Of a DNA stretch of 64,000 bases, positions 56,943 to 64,000 are shown piece by piece. The position numbers were made by a program, and so were the translations under genes. Below the pieces are notes generated by a model. The model ran no database searches, was not told where the DNA came from, and worked only from the letters and a program-made list of their open reading frames with translations. Each line of letters starts with the position of its first letter. Positions within the stretch are counted from its first letter, which is position 1. The DNA is from Methanomassiliicoccus sp. (GTDB lineage Archaea; Thermoplasmatota; Thermoplasmata; Methanomassiliicoccales; Methanomassiliicoccaceae), in contig JAAYAX010000011.1 of NCBI GenBank assembly GCA_012719175.1, positions 62,001 to 126,000 on the forward strand. Direction: 5' to 3'.

Positions 56943-57845
56943 TCAGATCAACCTCGTTCCTAATAGACCTATCAGCAGCATGATGAAGCTGTGCTTCAGG
57001 CCAGTGGATATCTGCCCATCCGAGAGCACACCTGCCAGTATACCATCGCCGAACGCGTGTATGACCACGGATATGATGAACAGCAGCTGCACCGTGGGTA
57101 TGATGTTGACGCGGATGGTGGCTATGGAGCTGGTATCGATCCCTGCCTTCTCTGCGCCCTCGGCCACCGCCGCCCCCGCCTCTGTCATCTTCGGCAGGAA
57201 GGTGGAGTTCAGGATGAAGATGGTGGCGATGAACACCGCGAACGCGATGTAGATGACCATCATGTAGGTGGACATGGCGATCTTGCGCTCGGCCTGGTTG
57301 AGCATGTTCTCGCGGGCATCGTGGGCGACCATAGTGAGCACGTCCGCGACCGATCCCCCGGCGTCGTTGGCCTTGATGATGATGGAGGTCATTCTCCTGA
57401 TCAGGGGTGTGTCCACCCTCTCCGCGAACAGGCGCATGGCCTCGGATGCAGGCACCCCCCAGTCGATCTGGGCGGCCATCCGGCGTATCTCCGGGGTCAG
57501 CTTGCCGTAGCGGCCCCGGGAGGCCACCTTGATGGCCTGGGCCAGGGTCATGCCGAAGCGGCCGGCCTCGGCCACATCCCGCAGGAACTCCGGAAGGCGC
57601 TTCTCGATCTCCTGTATCTTCTTCCTCCGGGAGGACACGTAGAACCCATATGGCCCGCTGATGGCCATGAGCGCCAGGCTCACATAGTCTATCCATAGCA
57701 GGGGGGTGTCCAATCCGCCGATACCGTCCAATAGTCCGATGACCAGTAGTATCGCCGCTATCACCGCGGATACCATGAGGATGGTGCGGCTGTAGTCGAG
57801 CTTCTGAATGTCCAGTTGATCCAGGTCCATTATGTCCTCGGCCAT
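56943..57845 (-). CDS. Type II/IV secretion F-domain platform protein (TadC-like) 2
   Basis: 300 residues with membrane helices at about 20-40 and 60-75, a cytoplasmic T2SSF domain (RRKKIQEIEKRLPEFLRDVAEAGRFGMTLAQAI ... SEAMRLFAERVDTPLIRRMT), then helices near 190, 250 and 280. The F-domain repeats GMTLAQAI and PxSxAMxxF are typical of the pilus inner-membrane platform. Sits between two ATPase genes with the second platform gene 9 bases upstream. Confidence 0.88.
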   Translation of the reverse strand: MAEDIMDLDQLDIQKLDYSRTILMVSAVIAAILLVIGLLDGIGGLDTPLLWIDYVSLALMAISGPYGFYVSSRRKKIQEIEKRLPEFLRDVAEAGRFGMTLAQAIKVASRGRYGKLTPEIRRMAAQIDWGVPASEAMRLFAERVDTPLIRRMTSIIIKANDAGGSVADVLTMVAHDARENMLNQAERKIAMSTYMMVIYIAFAVFIATIFILNSTFLPKMTEAGAAVAEGAEKAGIDTSSIATIRVNIIPTVQLLFIISVVIHAFGDGILAGVLSDGQISTGLKHSFIMLLIGLLGTRLI

Positions 57846-57854
57846 GCCATCACC

Positions 57855-58895
57855 TCACATCGTTGACTCCTTGGTCATGTTCCAAATGAAGAATATGAAA
57901 CCGAACTGGCTCATGGGGATCATGAGCCCGATCACCAGTTGCAGCAGAAGTATGGTCATGGAGCTGTCCCCGCCACCACCCGGGACAATGGCCATTATGG
58001 CCATGATGACCACCAGGAATAGCGGGAACGCGACCACCACGGTGACGAACGACTCCGCCATTAGCCCCAGGCTTTCCAGCTGGGACTTCATCTCCAGCTT
58101 TCCCTCCTTCTCGTACTGCTCCGCCTTCTGCAGGAAGTAGGGCTTGAGCTGCCCACCGGAGGTGGAGCTGGTGACCACGCCCTGCAGGAACTCCTGGAAC
58201 TTTACCGACGGCGTCCTCTGGGCGGCGCGGTTGATGGCTGTAAGGATATCGATGCCCAGGAGCTCAGTGTCACGAGTGATCCACTCCGCCTCGTGCTTTA
58301 TCTCACCATAGATGTCCTGCTTGGCAAGCTCCTTGAAGATGACGTCCACGTTGACATCAGCGGACGCCATTGCGGAGATGAAGCTCATGGCCGCCCCTAT
58401 GCGCTTGTTGATGTCGCGGGCACGGGTCTTGGCCTTCGAGCCCGGGATCGACATCAGGACCATGTACGTGAGCAAGGGAGGCATGGCAATGAGCAGTACG
58501 GTGAACACCAGCACCAGGGCCGGTTGGACGTTGAAGAAGGCCAGGAGCAGACCTCCGAAGAGGGCGGCTATGGCCGTGCTGATGGCGAACACGATGAAGG
58601 TGCTCATCCAGACGTAGGCTACGTACTCCTCGGGCCTCATCCTCATGTGGGCCTGCAGAAGTTGCTGCTCCAGCTTGGGATTGGGCTTAGCTCGTAGCTT
58701 CGCCGCCTTCCCCATCGTCCTCCAGCACAGCATCTGATAGGGAGTGAGGGCGATGTAGTCGGGAATGACCCCTTCAGGCAACTTGATGATATGGGGTCCC
58801 CAGACCTCAGTATGCTCCGAGGTCCTCTTGGTCTTCATGTAGTTCTTGTTCTTGGCATCGAACTTGGTGAATGAATCGGAGATATCAGGCGCCAA
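57855..58895 (-). CDS. Type II/IV secretion F-domain platform protein (TadC-like) 1
   Basis: 346 residues with a long N-terminal cytoplasmic part, paired helices (YVWMSTFIVFAISTAIAALF, PALVLVFTVLLIAMPPLLTY), a T2SSF domain (INKRIGAAMSFISAMASADVNVDVIFKEL ... GIDILTAINRAAQRTPSVKF) and C-terminal helices (FPLFLVVIMAIMAIVP, VIGLMIPMSQFGFIFFIWNM). It forms the membrane platform with the next gene. Its start overlaps the upstream ATPase stop by 11 bases. Confidence 0.88.
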   Translation of the reverse strand: MAPDISDSFTKFDAKNKNYMKTKRTSEHTEVWGPHIIKLPEGVIPDYIALTPYQMLCWRTMGKAAKLRAKPNPKLEQQLLQAHMRMRPEEYVAYVWMSTFIVFAISTAIAALFGGLLLAFFNVQPALVLVFTVLLIAMPPLLTYMVLMSIPGSKAKTRARDINKRIGAAMSFISAMASADVNVDVIFKELAKQDIYGEIKHEAEWITRDTELLGIDILTAINRAAQRTPSVKFQEFLQGVVTSSTSGGQLKPYFLQKAEQYEKEGKLEMKSQLESLGLMAESFVTVVVAFPLFLVVIMAIMAIVPGGGGDSSMTILLLQLVIGLMIPMSQFGFIFFIWNMTKESTM

Positions 58896-60633
58896 CGGCG
58901 ATCCCCCCTTCCTGCAGCTCCCGGCGGACCTTGGTAACGGTCTTGTCCGGGTCCTTGAGGTACTGGTTGATCAGCTCCCAGATCTTGTGGTGATCGGTGA
59001 TATCTCTGAACACCATGTACTTGATGAGGTCCACCCGCCGGTCGAACTCGGCGGACATCTCCTCGTTGGTGAGGTTCTTCATCTCCATGATCTTGTCGAA
59101 GAGGAAGCTGTGGCCCTTGAACACGAAGCGGTCCGTGGCCTGGTCCCACTCGTACACCGTGTTGGAAATGAGCTCATTGGTGTCGGGCTCGAAGCCAACG
59201 ATCTCGATGACCTGCTTCATGCGCCTGGTGAGGTCCTGGCCTACCCTGACCTGAGATTGTATGATGACGTTCCTGAGGGCCGTGAGCAATATACGGGGAC
59301 AGTTGATAGGCTGGTTCTCCAGCCTGTTGACCATTGATTGGACGGAGTCGGCGTGCATGGTGGAGTAAGTGGTATGCCCGGTGGCCATGGCCTGGAACAT
59401 AGTGTACGTCTCCTTACCTCGGACCTCTCCCACGATGATGTAGTTGGGCCTCTGACGCAGCGAGGCCCGCATCAGATCGTACATGTCGATCTCTCCTGCG
59501 GTCTTCCCGTCCGGACCCCTTTCTCCCACACCGGACCGGGTCGTACCCGGGATCCAGTTCATGTGCGGGAGGTTGATCTCACGGGTATCCTCCATGGTAA
59601 CGATCTTGGCGCCGGGAGGAATGAACAGTGCCAGGGAGTTCAGCGTGGAGGTCTTCCCCGACGCCGTGCCGCCGCAGATGATCATCGATTCCCCGTTCTC
59701 CACGCCCAGCCAGAAGTACGCGATCATCTCCGCGCTGGCGGTCTTGGACTTCACCAGGTGCACGGGGGTGAAAGGCTTCTCCTTGAACCGCCGTATGGTG
59801 AAGGTGGAGCCTCTTGTGGTCACCTCGCGGGCGTACGTGGCCTGTATACGGTGACCTTCCGGGGATGTGCCGTCCAATATGGGGTTGGACACCGAGATCT
59901 GCTTACCCGATCTCTGGCCAAGAGCGACCACATAGTTATTGAGCGCATCCTCATCATCGAAGATCAGTCCGGTCTTGAGGCTTCCGTACTTGCGGTGGTA
60001 TATGAACAGGGGGATGCCCACTCCGTCACAGGAGATATCCTCGATGTTCTCGTCGCGCATGAGGATGTCCACCTTTCCGTAGCCGACGAAGTCGCGCAAG
60101 ATGTAGTAGTTGAGCTTCTTCTTCAGCAGAGGATCGACCTTCATCCCCCTGCTGGTGAGATATGACTCCACGCTCTCCACCAAGTATTCCTTCTTGTCCA
60201 GGCTGGTGAGCTTGGTCCACTCGTACCCCAGGGCACGTCCCAGGGTGTCCTTGATAAGGAGGAGGAGCTTCTCATCATCCTCCGTGAGCTGGGGCTCCAG
60301 CGACTCCATGAAGTACTCGCTGGTCTCATTGTCATAGGTGATGCGGGCGTAGCTGTATGGCTCCAGCACCGGGTACAGCTCGACCGATTCCACATGCGTG
60401 TTCTCTATCTTGGGTATCTCCGTGATGATGGAGCCTACGCCCTTGGACCACTCGATCTTCTGCTTGACCTCGGCCTTGGAGAGCATGACCCTGCCGGCCC
60501 TGTTGGGAGCCACCCTCCGTATGAACTTCAGGTACCTGTCCCGCGCCTTCTCCACGGCCCTATCCTTGGGGGGCTCAGGATCGACCATTTTGGTCCTCTT
60601 CCCCTTCTTGTTCATCGGTTCGGCCTCATGCAT
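58885..60633 (-). CDS. Type IV pilus assembly ATPase 1 (TadA/ArlI-like)
   Basis: 582 residues. After a basic N-terminus (KKGKRTKMVDPEPPKDRAVE) comes the same core as ATPase 2: ICGGTASGKTSTLNSLALFI, GAKIVTMEDTREINLP, RQRPNYIIVGEVRGKETY and ATGHTTYSTMHADSVQSMV. All nucleotide-binding elements are intact, so both motors in this operon should be active. An in-frame Met six codons in is an alternative start. Lies 9 bases after the pilin-like gene. Confidence 0.92.
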   Translation of the reverse strand: MHEAEPMNKKGKRTKMVDPEPPKDRAVEKARDRYLKFIRRVAPNRAGRVMLSKAEVKQKIEWSKGVGSIITEIPKIENTHVESVELYPVLEPYSYARITYDNETSEYFMESLEPQLTEDDEKLLLLIKDTLGRALGYEWTKLTSLDKKEYLVESVESYLTSRGMKVDPLLKKKLNYYILRDFVGYGKVDILMRDENIEDISCDGVGIPLFIYHRKYGSLKTGLIFDDEDALNNYVVALGQRSGKQISVSNPILDGTSPEGHRIQATYAREVTTRGSTFTIRRFKEKPFTPVHLVKSKTASAEMIAYFWLGVENGESMIICGGTASGKTSTLNSLALFIPPGAKIVTMEDTREINLPHMNWIPGTTRSGVGERGPDGKTAGEIDMYDLMRASLRQRPNYIIVGEVRGKETYTMFQAMATGHTTYSTMHADSVQSMVNRLENQPINCPRILLTALRNVIIQSQVRVGQDLTRRMKQVIEIVGFEPDTNELISNTVYEWDQATDRFVFKGHSFLFDKIMEMKNLTNEEMSAEFDRRVDLIKYMVFRDITDHHKIWELINQYLKDPDKTVTKVRRELQEGGIAVGA

Positions 60634-60642
60634 GTTCTCACC

Positions 60643-61584
60643 TCAGGACGTCAGCATGGTCATGCTGACGTAGGCACGGTTGTAGGCGATGGTCCCACAG
60701 TTGTTCAAGGTCAGGCTTATCTGCACAACATCATCGGAGGCGACCACAGGGAGCGCGGGCGTGAGCACGTAATCCGTACCTGAGACCAGGCCTGCACCGG
60801 CCAAGGCGTCATTGAAGTATCTCCACCATGCCGCACCGTAGGTGGTGTTCATGGTCATCTTCCATGTCTTGTCCCCGGCCGCGGCGTACGTCTGTGCATC
60901 TATGTACAGCAGGTCCAGGCTGAATCCCACGGTCTCCGAACCGGTCAAGGACTGGTTGGTACCGATTATGTCCACCTCAGTGAAGCCCACGTTGATGCTC
61001 CCGGCGTTCTTGGATATGTCCAGGTTAGGGAAGGCCCTCATGGTTTGGCCATCCTGCTGCTTGATGAGGATGGCCCCGTTTTCATACGCTATCCACTGCT
61101 GCACGTAGTACCGGTTGGGCGCGTACAGTTCTATCTTACCCCCACCGGAGACGTCCACCTTGATGTCCTCAGTGGTGGTCGCGTAACTGAACTGAATGTT
61201 CAATCCGGTTGTGCCCACTCCTTGTGGGACCCGCGATATCAGTCCAGCTGTGGGAGTGGCGAACACCGGCACCCCCTCCGAGCCCACGGTTATAGGCGCG
61301 TACATGTTGAGCGAGGTATCTCCCGTCGTCCTCTCCTGGGCGATCATGCTGTCGACCTTCCCCTTGAGCTCTCCGAACTGGTCCATGACCTTGTTCATGT
61401 GCGAGCGCTCATTGTCCAGCATCCATGCGGGGACATAGGAGTTGACGATCAGGGACATGAAAGCCAGGAAGACCAACAGGGCCATGATCGTACCGATGGT
61501 GGAGGCGACCCCCTGGCGGTCCTTCTTTAAAAGAGCTACCCTGCGAGATCTTGTCAGAGCCCTAGTGCGCACTGGTACCACCAT
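60643..61584 (-). CDS. Large pilin-like protein (class III signal peptide)
   Basis: 313 residues. A basic N-terminus ending KKDRQG precedes VASTIGTIMALLVFLAFMSLI, matching the class III signal and hydrophobic helix of archaeal pilins. About 260 extracellular residues follow, with many beta strands and the strands ending CGTIAYNRAYVSMTMLTS. First gene of the operon, with both motors and both platform proteins downstream. Unlike the small pilin at 8643, this large head may be a minor or tip pilin, or anchor protein. Confidence 0.8.
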   Translation of the reverse strand: MVVPVRTRALTRSRRVALLKKDRQGVASTIGTIMALLVFLAFMSLIVNSYVPAWMLDNERSHMNKVMDQFGELKGKVDSMIAQERTTGDTSLNMYAPITVGSEGVPVFATPTAGLISRVPQGVGTTGLNIQFSYATTTEDIKVDVSGGGKIELYAPNRYYVQQWIAYENGAILIKQQDGQTMRAFPNLDISKNAGSINVGFTEVDIIGTNQSLTGSETVGFSLDLLYIDAQTYAAAGDKTWKMTMNTTYGAAWWRYFNDALAGAGLVSGTDYVLTPALPVVASDDVVQISLTLNNCGTIAYNRAYVSMTMLTS

Positions 61585-61891
61585 GATCCTTTACTCCACA
61601 ATCGAGCTTTGAAAAACATGGGCTCCATCTTAAAGCCTTCTAGCTGGATTGCAAAAACACATAGTGACATGTTGGAACAGATAATTATATTCAAGATGAC
61701 ACATGAATAAAGTTGCATGGCCATGGCCGGCGGGGTGATTATCAGAAGCGTGAACGAAGGCCCTCACGGCCCGGTTCAGACCGCCTTCCTATCGTTTATC
61801 GGAACGCTTTGCCGACCTCATGCATTCTATTTTCTTGGGTCGGCTCGACTAGGAAGATTTATAATGCGGGTGCCGTTTACTCACCGGCAAC
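61585..61891. promoter_or_regulatory. Intergenic region with promoters for the pilus operon and tRNA-Phe
   Basis: 307 bases with no supported gene. A clear TATA box ATTTATAATG at 61857-61866 lies 27 bases upstream of tRNA-Phe. Upstream AT-rich stretches near 61610-61700 probably contain the promoter of the pilus operon on the minus strand. The short open frames in this gap lack ribosome-binding sites and coding features. Confidence 0.5.
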
Positions 61892-61964
61892 GCCGCAGTA
61901 ACTCAGCTGGGAGAGTGCAAGACTGAAGATCTTGAAGTCGCTGGTTCAAGTCCGGCCTGCGGCA
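61892..61964 (+). tRNA. tRNA-Phe(GAA)
   Basis: Acceptor GCCGCAG/CTGCGGC, D stem ACTC/GAGT with AGCTGGGA loop, anticodon arm CAAGA-CTGAAGA-TCTTG with GAA anticodon and T33, T arm GCTGG-TTCAAGT-CCGGC, discriminator A. No intron and no encoded CCA. Confidence 0.95.
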
Positions 61965-62036
61965 CTCCTTCTAATTTTCTGATCCCTGGTGCAAATCTCT
62001 ATTAGTGGTCCCGGTTATCGCCTCTGGGGCGCAACA

Positions 62037-62468
62037 ATGCAGCTATTGGGTTTTGAGACCAACACCATCGAGGCCAAACGCTTCTCCAAGGCTGGAGAGC
62101 ATATGGCGAACATCCGCATAGATCACAACAGCACAGTCACTCAGATCAGCCGTTCCTCCGACAGGACGGCCTCCGTGGAGTTCAGGTTCACCGTCAACTA
62201 CGTGGGGATGGGATACATCAAGATAGAGGGGAACGTGCTCTTGGAGGGCGAGGTCGATCCGCTCATAAAGGAATGGAGCGCCACTTCGTCGATGCCCAAT
62301 GAGGACGCGAACATCGTTCACAATATCGTGGTCTCCAACTGCATTCCCACCGCGCTTCTCATCGCCCGGGACATAAGGCTCCCTCCCCCATTCCCCTTGC
62401 CCCGCATCAACATCGAGAAGAAGGCCGGGCCCGCCCCTCGCACCCAGCCGGGGCCGGAGTTCGCCTGA
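62037..62468 (+). CDS. Hypothetical protein, beta-rich with a proline-rich C-terminal end
   Basis: 143 residues from ATG 62037 (MQLLGFETNTIEAKRFSKAG). Alternating beta strands (NIRIDHNSTVTQISRSSDRT, ASVEFRFTVNYVGMGYIKIE) are followed by a helix with IVHNIVVSNCIPTALLIARD and IRLPPPFPLPRI. The end bears a faint likeness to SecB-type chaperones, which I hold only as a possibility. Upstream in-frame codons from 61989 overlap no promoter. Located between tRNA-Phe and the coiled-coil KaiC gene. Confidence 0.5.
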   Translation: MQLLGFETNTIEAKRFSKAGEHMANIRIDHNSTVTQISRSSDRTASVEFRFTVNYVGMGYIKIEGNVLLEGEVDPLIKEWSATSSMPNEDANIVHNIVVSNCIPTALLIARDIRLPPPFPLPRINIEKKAGPAPRTQPGPEFA

Positions 62469-62544
62469 GGGTTGAGCTTAAGGAATGTCGGCATGCACAA
62501 TGCATCGACCTGAGCCCGTCCCTCTTTGATCGGAGGGCGCACCC

Positions 62545-64000
62545 TCACTTGATGTGGTCCAGAGCGAAGGACCCGATGCTTAGGCCATGGCGGGTGGCAG
62601 TATAGCGGATATACGACCGTGACTGCACATCCGTTATTCCCTTGATCATGAAGAACAGCTTCAGCTGGTCGACCTTGAAGTCCACCATTCCGTCCATGAT
62701 GGAGCCGAGCATCTGTATCTCCTGCTCGCCGTGCATACCTTTCTCGATGGTATACATGGAGACGGCCCGGTCCCTCTTCCTCCGGCCGCAGAAGGGGCTA
62801 AGGAAGCGGAACGCGGTGTTGGGATCAGAGTAGGCGATCAACGTGGATATGGTGCGGAAGGCCAGGCGATAGTACTCATGCTTCTCCCGGAACGCCTTGG
62901 CCGCTTCGTCCACAGCCTCCATGATCTTGTCGTGGGCGGTGGGCTCGTCGATATATACTGTATATTTGTCGACGGTGGTGTCTCCCATGCTTCGGGAGTA
63001 GGAGTCGACGTACTTGACCAGCCCCAGGGCCTCGTAGTCCTCGTATGACGGGAGGACCAGCTTCATCTCCTCCCTCAGGTCCGAGGTGGTCTTGTCGGTG
63101 GACACCCATATGGCAGGGATGCCCTTCTTCAGTCCCTCGGCGATGAACTGGTTAACCATGGTCTCCTTCCCCACGAAGGGGGGGCCGTGCACCAGCACGT
63201 TCGAACCGAAGGGTATGCCTCCCAGAAGGAGGTCGTCCAGGCGGGGGTTGCCGGTCTTGACCTTTGCAGAATCGGCCTCCAGGGCGATGTCCGCCTCCTT
63301 GTGCTTGAGCTCCTCTTCGATGGCTCCCTGTTCCCTGGTCCTCAGCTCCGCTTCCTTGTTGCGGATGTACTCCTCTTTGGCCTTGAGGTCCCGCTCCTTC
63401 TTGTCGACCTCTGCCTTCAGCTCGTCCAGGCGCTTCTTCAGCTCCGCTTCCTCCAGGCCTCCGGTGATGCGCTTGGCCTCTTCCAGGCGGCGCTTCTCCT
63501 CGGTGACCTTGCGCTCGCGGAAGCTGAGGTCCTCCTCCCTGCGGGCCAGCTCGTTCTCGCGGTAGCTGATGATCTCCTTCAGCCCTTTGAGCTCATCCTC
63601 CCTCTCGTTCAGGAGGTCCCTCAAGCTATTGACGGTATCCTGCATCTCCAGGACCCTTCTCTCCCGGTCCTGGTAGCCCTTGAGCTTCTGCTCCATCTCC
63701 TTGTTGGCCTCTGGCTTGGACATCTTGGAAAGCTTCAGCTCGTCATCTCTCAGCTTGATCTCTATCTCCTTGGCCCTCAGGTCCGCCTCCGTCCGCTCCA
63801 GCTGGGCACGGAGCTCGGCCTCCTTCCTCTGCGCCTCAGCGTCCTTTTCGCTGATCTCGGCCTTGTACCGTTCCAGCATGACCGGGTCGCCCAAACCGTT
63901 GAGGTTGATGGCCCTCTCCCTGGCCTCCAGATCGTTCTCCCTCTCCCGAAGCTGCGCCTCCCTCTCCTGAAGCGACTCCGGGGTCGTGGCCGAGGCACGC
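62545..64000 (-). CDS. Coiled-coil protein with a C-terminal KaiC-like ATPase domain (5' end outside the window)
   Basis: At least 485 residues; the reading frame stays open to the window edge (reverse strand), so the N-terminus is missing. The first part is a long coiled coil rich in EREAQLRERE and EELKKRLDEL heptads. The C-terminal about 230 residues are KaiC-like: TGNPRLDDLLLGGIPFGSNV, Walker A VHGPPFVGKETMVN, then AIWVSTDKTTSDL. The P-loop GPPFVGKE has Glu after Lys where Ser/Thr is usual, so ATP binding may be altered. The coiled coil could tether the ATPase to a membrane or filament base. No start seen in the window. Confidence 0.8.
   Translation of the reverse strand, partial: RASATTPESLQEREAQLRERENDLEARERAINLNGLGDPVMLERYKAEISEKDAEAQRKEAELRAQLERTEADLRAKEIEIKLRDDELKLSKMSKPEANKEMEQKLKGYQDRERRVLEMQDTVNSLRDLLNEREDELKGLKEIISYRENELARREEDLSFRERKVTEEKRRLEEAKRITGGLEEAELKKRLDELKAEVDKKERDLKAKEEYIRNKEAELRTREQGAIEEELKHKEADIALEADSAKVKTGNPRLDDLLLGGIPFGSNVLVHGPPFVGKETMVNQFIAEGLKKGIPAIWVSTDKTTSDLREEMKLVLPSYEDYEALGLVKYVDSYSRSMGDTTVDKYTVYIDEPTAHDKIMEAVDEAAKAFREKHEYYRLAFRTISTLIAYSDPNTAFRFLSPFCGRRKRDRAVSMYTIEKGMHGEQEIQMLGSIMDGMVDFKVDQLKLFFMIKGITDVQSRSYIRYTATRHGLSIGSFALDHIK

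Noticed and set aside
61713-61926. Small genes upstream of and across tRNA-Phe
   Set aside because: The frames run into the tRNA and lack promoters and ribosome-binding sites.

Overview
The window is a GC-rich stretch of an archaeal chromosome. Archaeal markers are a partial prefoldin alpha gene overlapping ribosomal protein L18a/LX, the PriS primase subunit, MCM helicase, DUF424, NMD3, Tsr3, an adenosine-specific kinase, class III signal-peptide pilins and TadA/TadC-type pilus motors, together with TATA boxes and leaderless or near-leaderless starts. A complete gyrB-gyrA operon, DUF835/KaiC-type ATPases and many zinc-ribbon membrane proteins point to the Thermoplasmatota, perhaps near the Methanomassiliicoccales. 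That placement is inferred: no 16S rRNA or methanogenesis gene is present to confirm it.

Layout. 1-7.0 kb: ribosomal/prefoldin operon end, a radical SAM protein, a membrane protein, PriS, HtpX, a PHP phosphoesterase and a fused hexulose-phosphate synthase/RraA-like protein. 7.2-9.5 kb: a KaiC-like ATPase, a degenerate KaiC-like partner, a type IV pilin and a small winged-helix protein. 9.5-14.7 kb: an esterase, an RDD membrane protein, a solitary AT-rich tnpB with hairpins at its 3' end, arsenate reductase, an anion permease and Tsr3. 14.8-21.3 kb: MCM carrying three inteins, then DUF424 and NMD3. 21.3-26.5 kb: a CinA-like protein, an ABC-2 exporter, two-subunit class I fumarase and a surface protein. 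26.7-32.1 kb: a giant Lhr-family helicase. 32.1-38.6 kb: an HTH regulator, an OGG-type glycosylase/methyltransferase/adenosine-specific kinase cluster, a TIM-barrel protein, a zinc-ribbon coiled-coil protein and a DnaA-like AAA+ ATPase fused to DUF835. 38.7-46.1 kb: tRNA-Thr(CGT) with a D-loop intron, ThiC, and gyrB (HNH intein)-gyrA. 46.1-64 kb: KaiC-like ATPases, zinc-ribbon/coiled-coil proteins, a 2108-residue CARDB surface protein, a type IV pilus operon with two ATPases and two platform proteins, tRNA-Phe(GAA), and a coiled-coil KaiC protein cut by the window edge.

How genes may work together. MCM, PriS, gyrase, the DnaA-like ATPase and Lhr make the window rich in DNA-replication and repair functions. 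Four inteins sit in two of these proteins (MCM and GyrB); the AT-rich ones look recent and the GC-matched ones old and decaying. The 46-64 kb block reads as a surface-appendage region: a two-motor pilus, pilin-like subunits, a giant adhesin-like protein with cytosolic zinc ribbons, and RecA/KaiC-type ATPases that could regulate it. The most unusual items are the DnaA-like/DUF835 fusion, the Lhr C-terminus with an AlkZ-like segment, the D-loop tRNA intron with a full bulge-helix-bulge, and the three-intein MCM.
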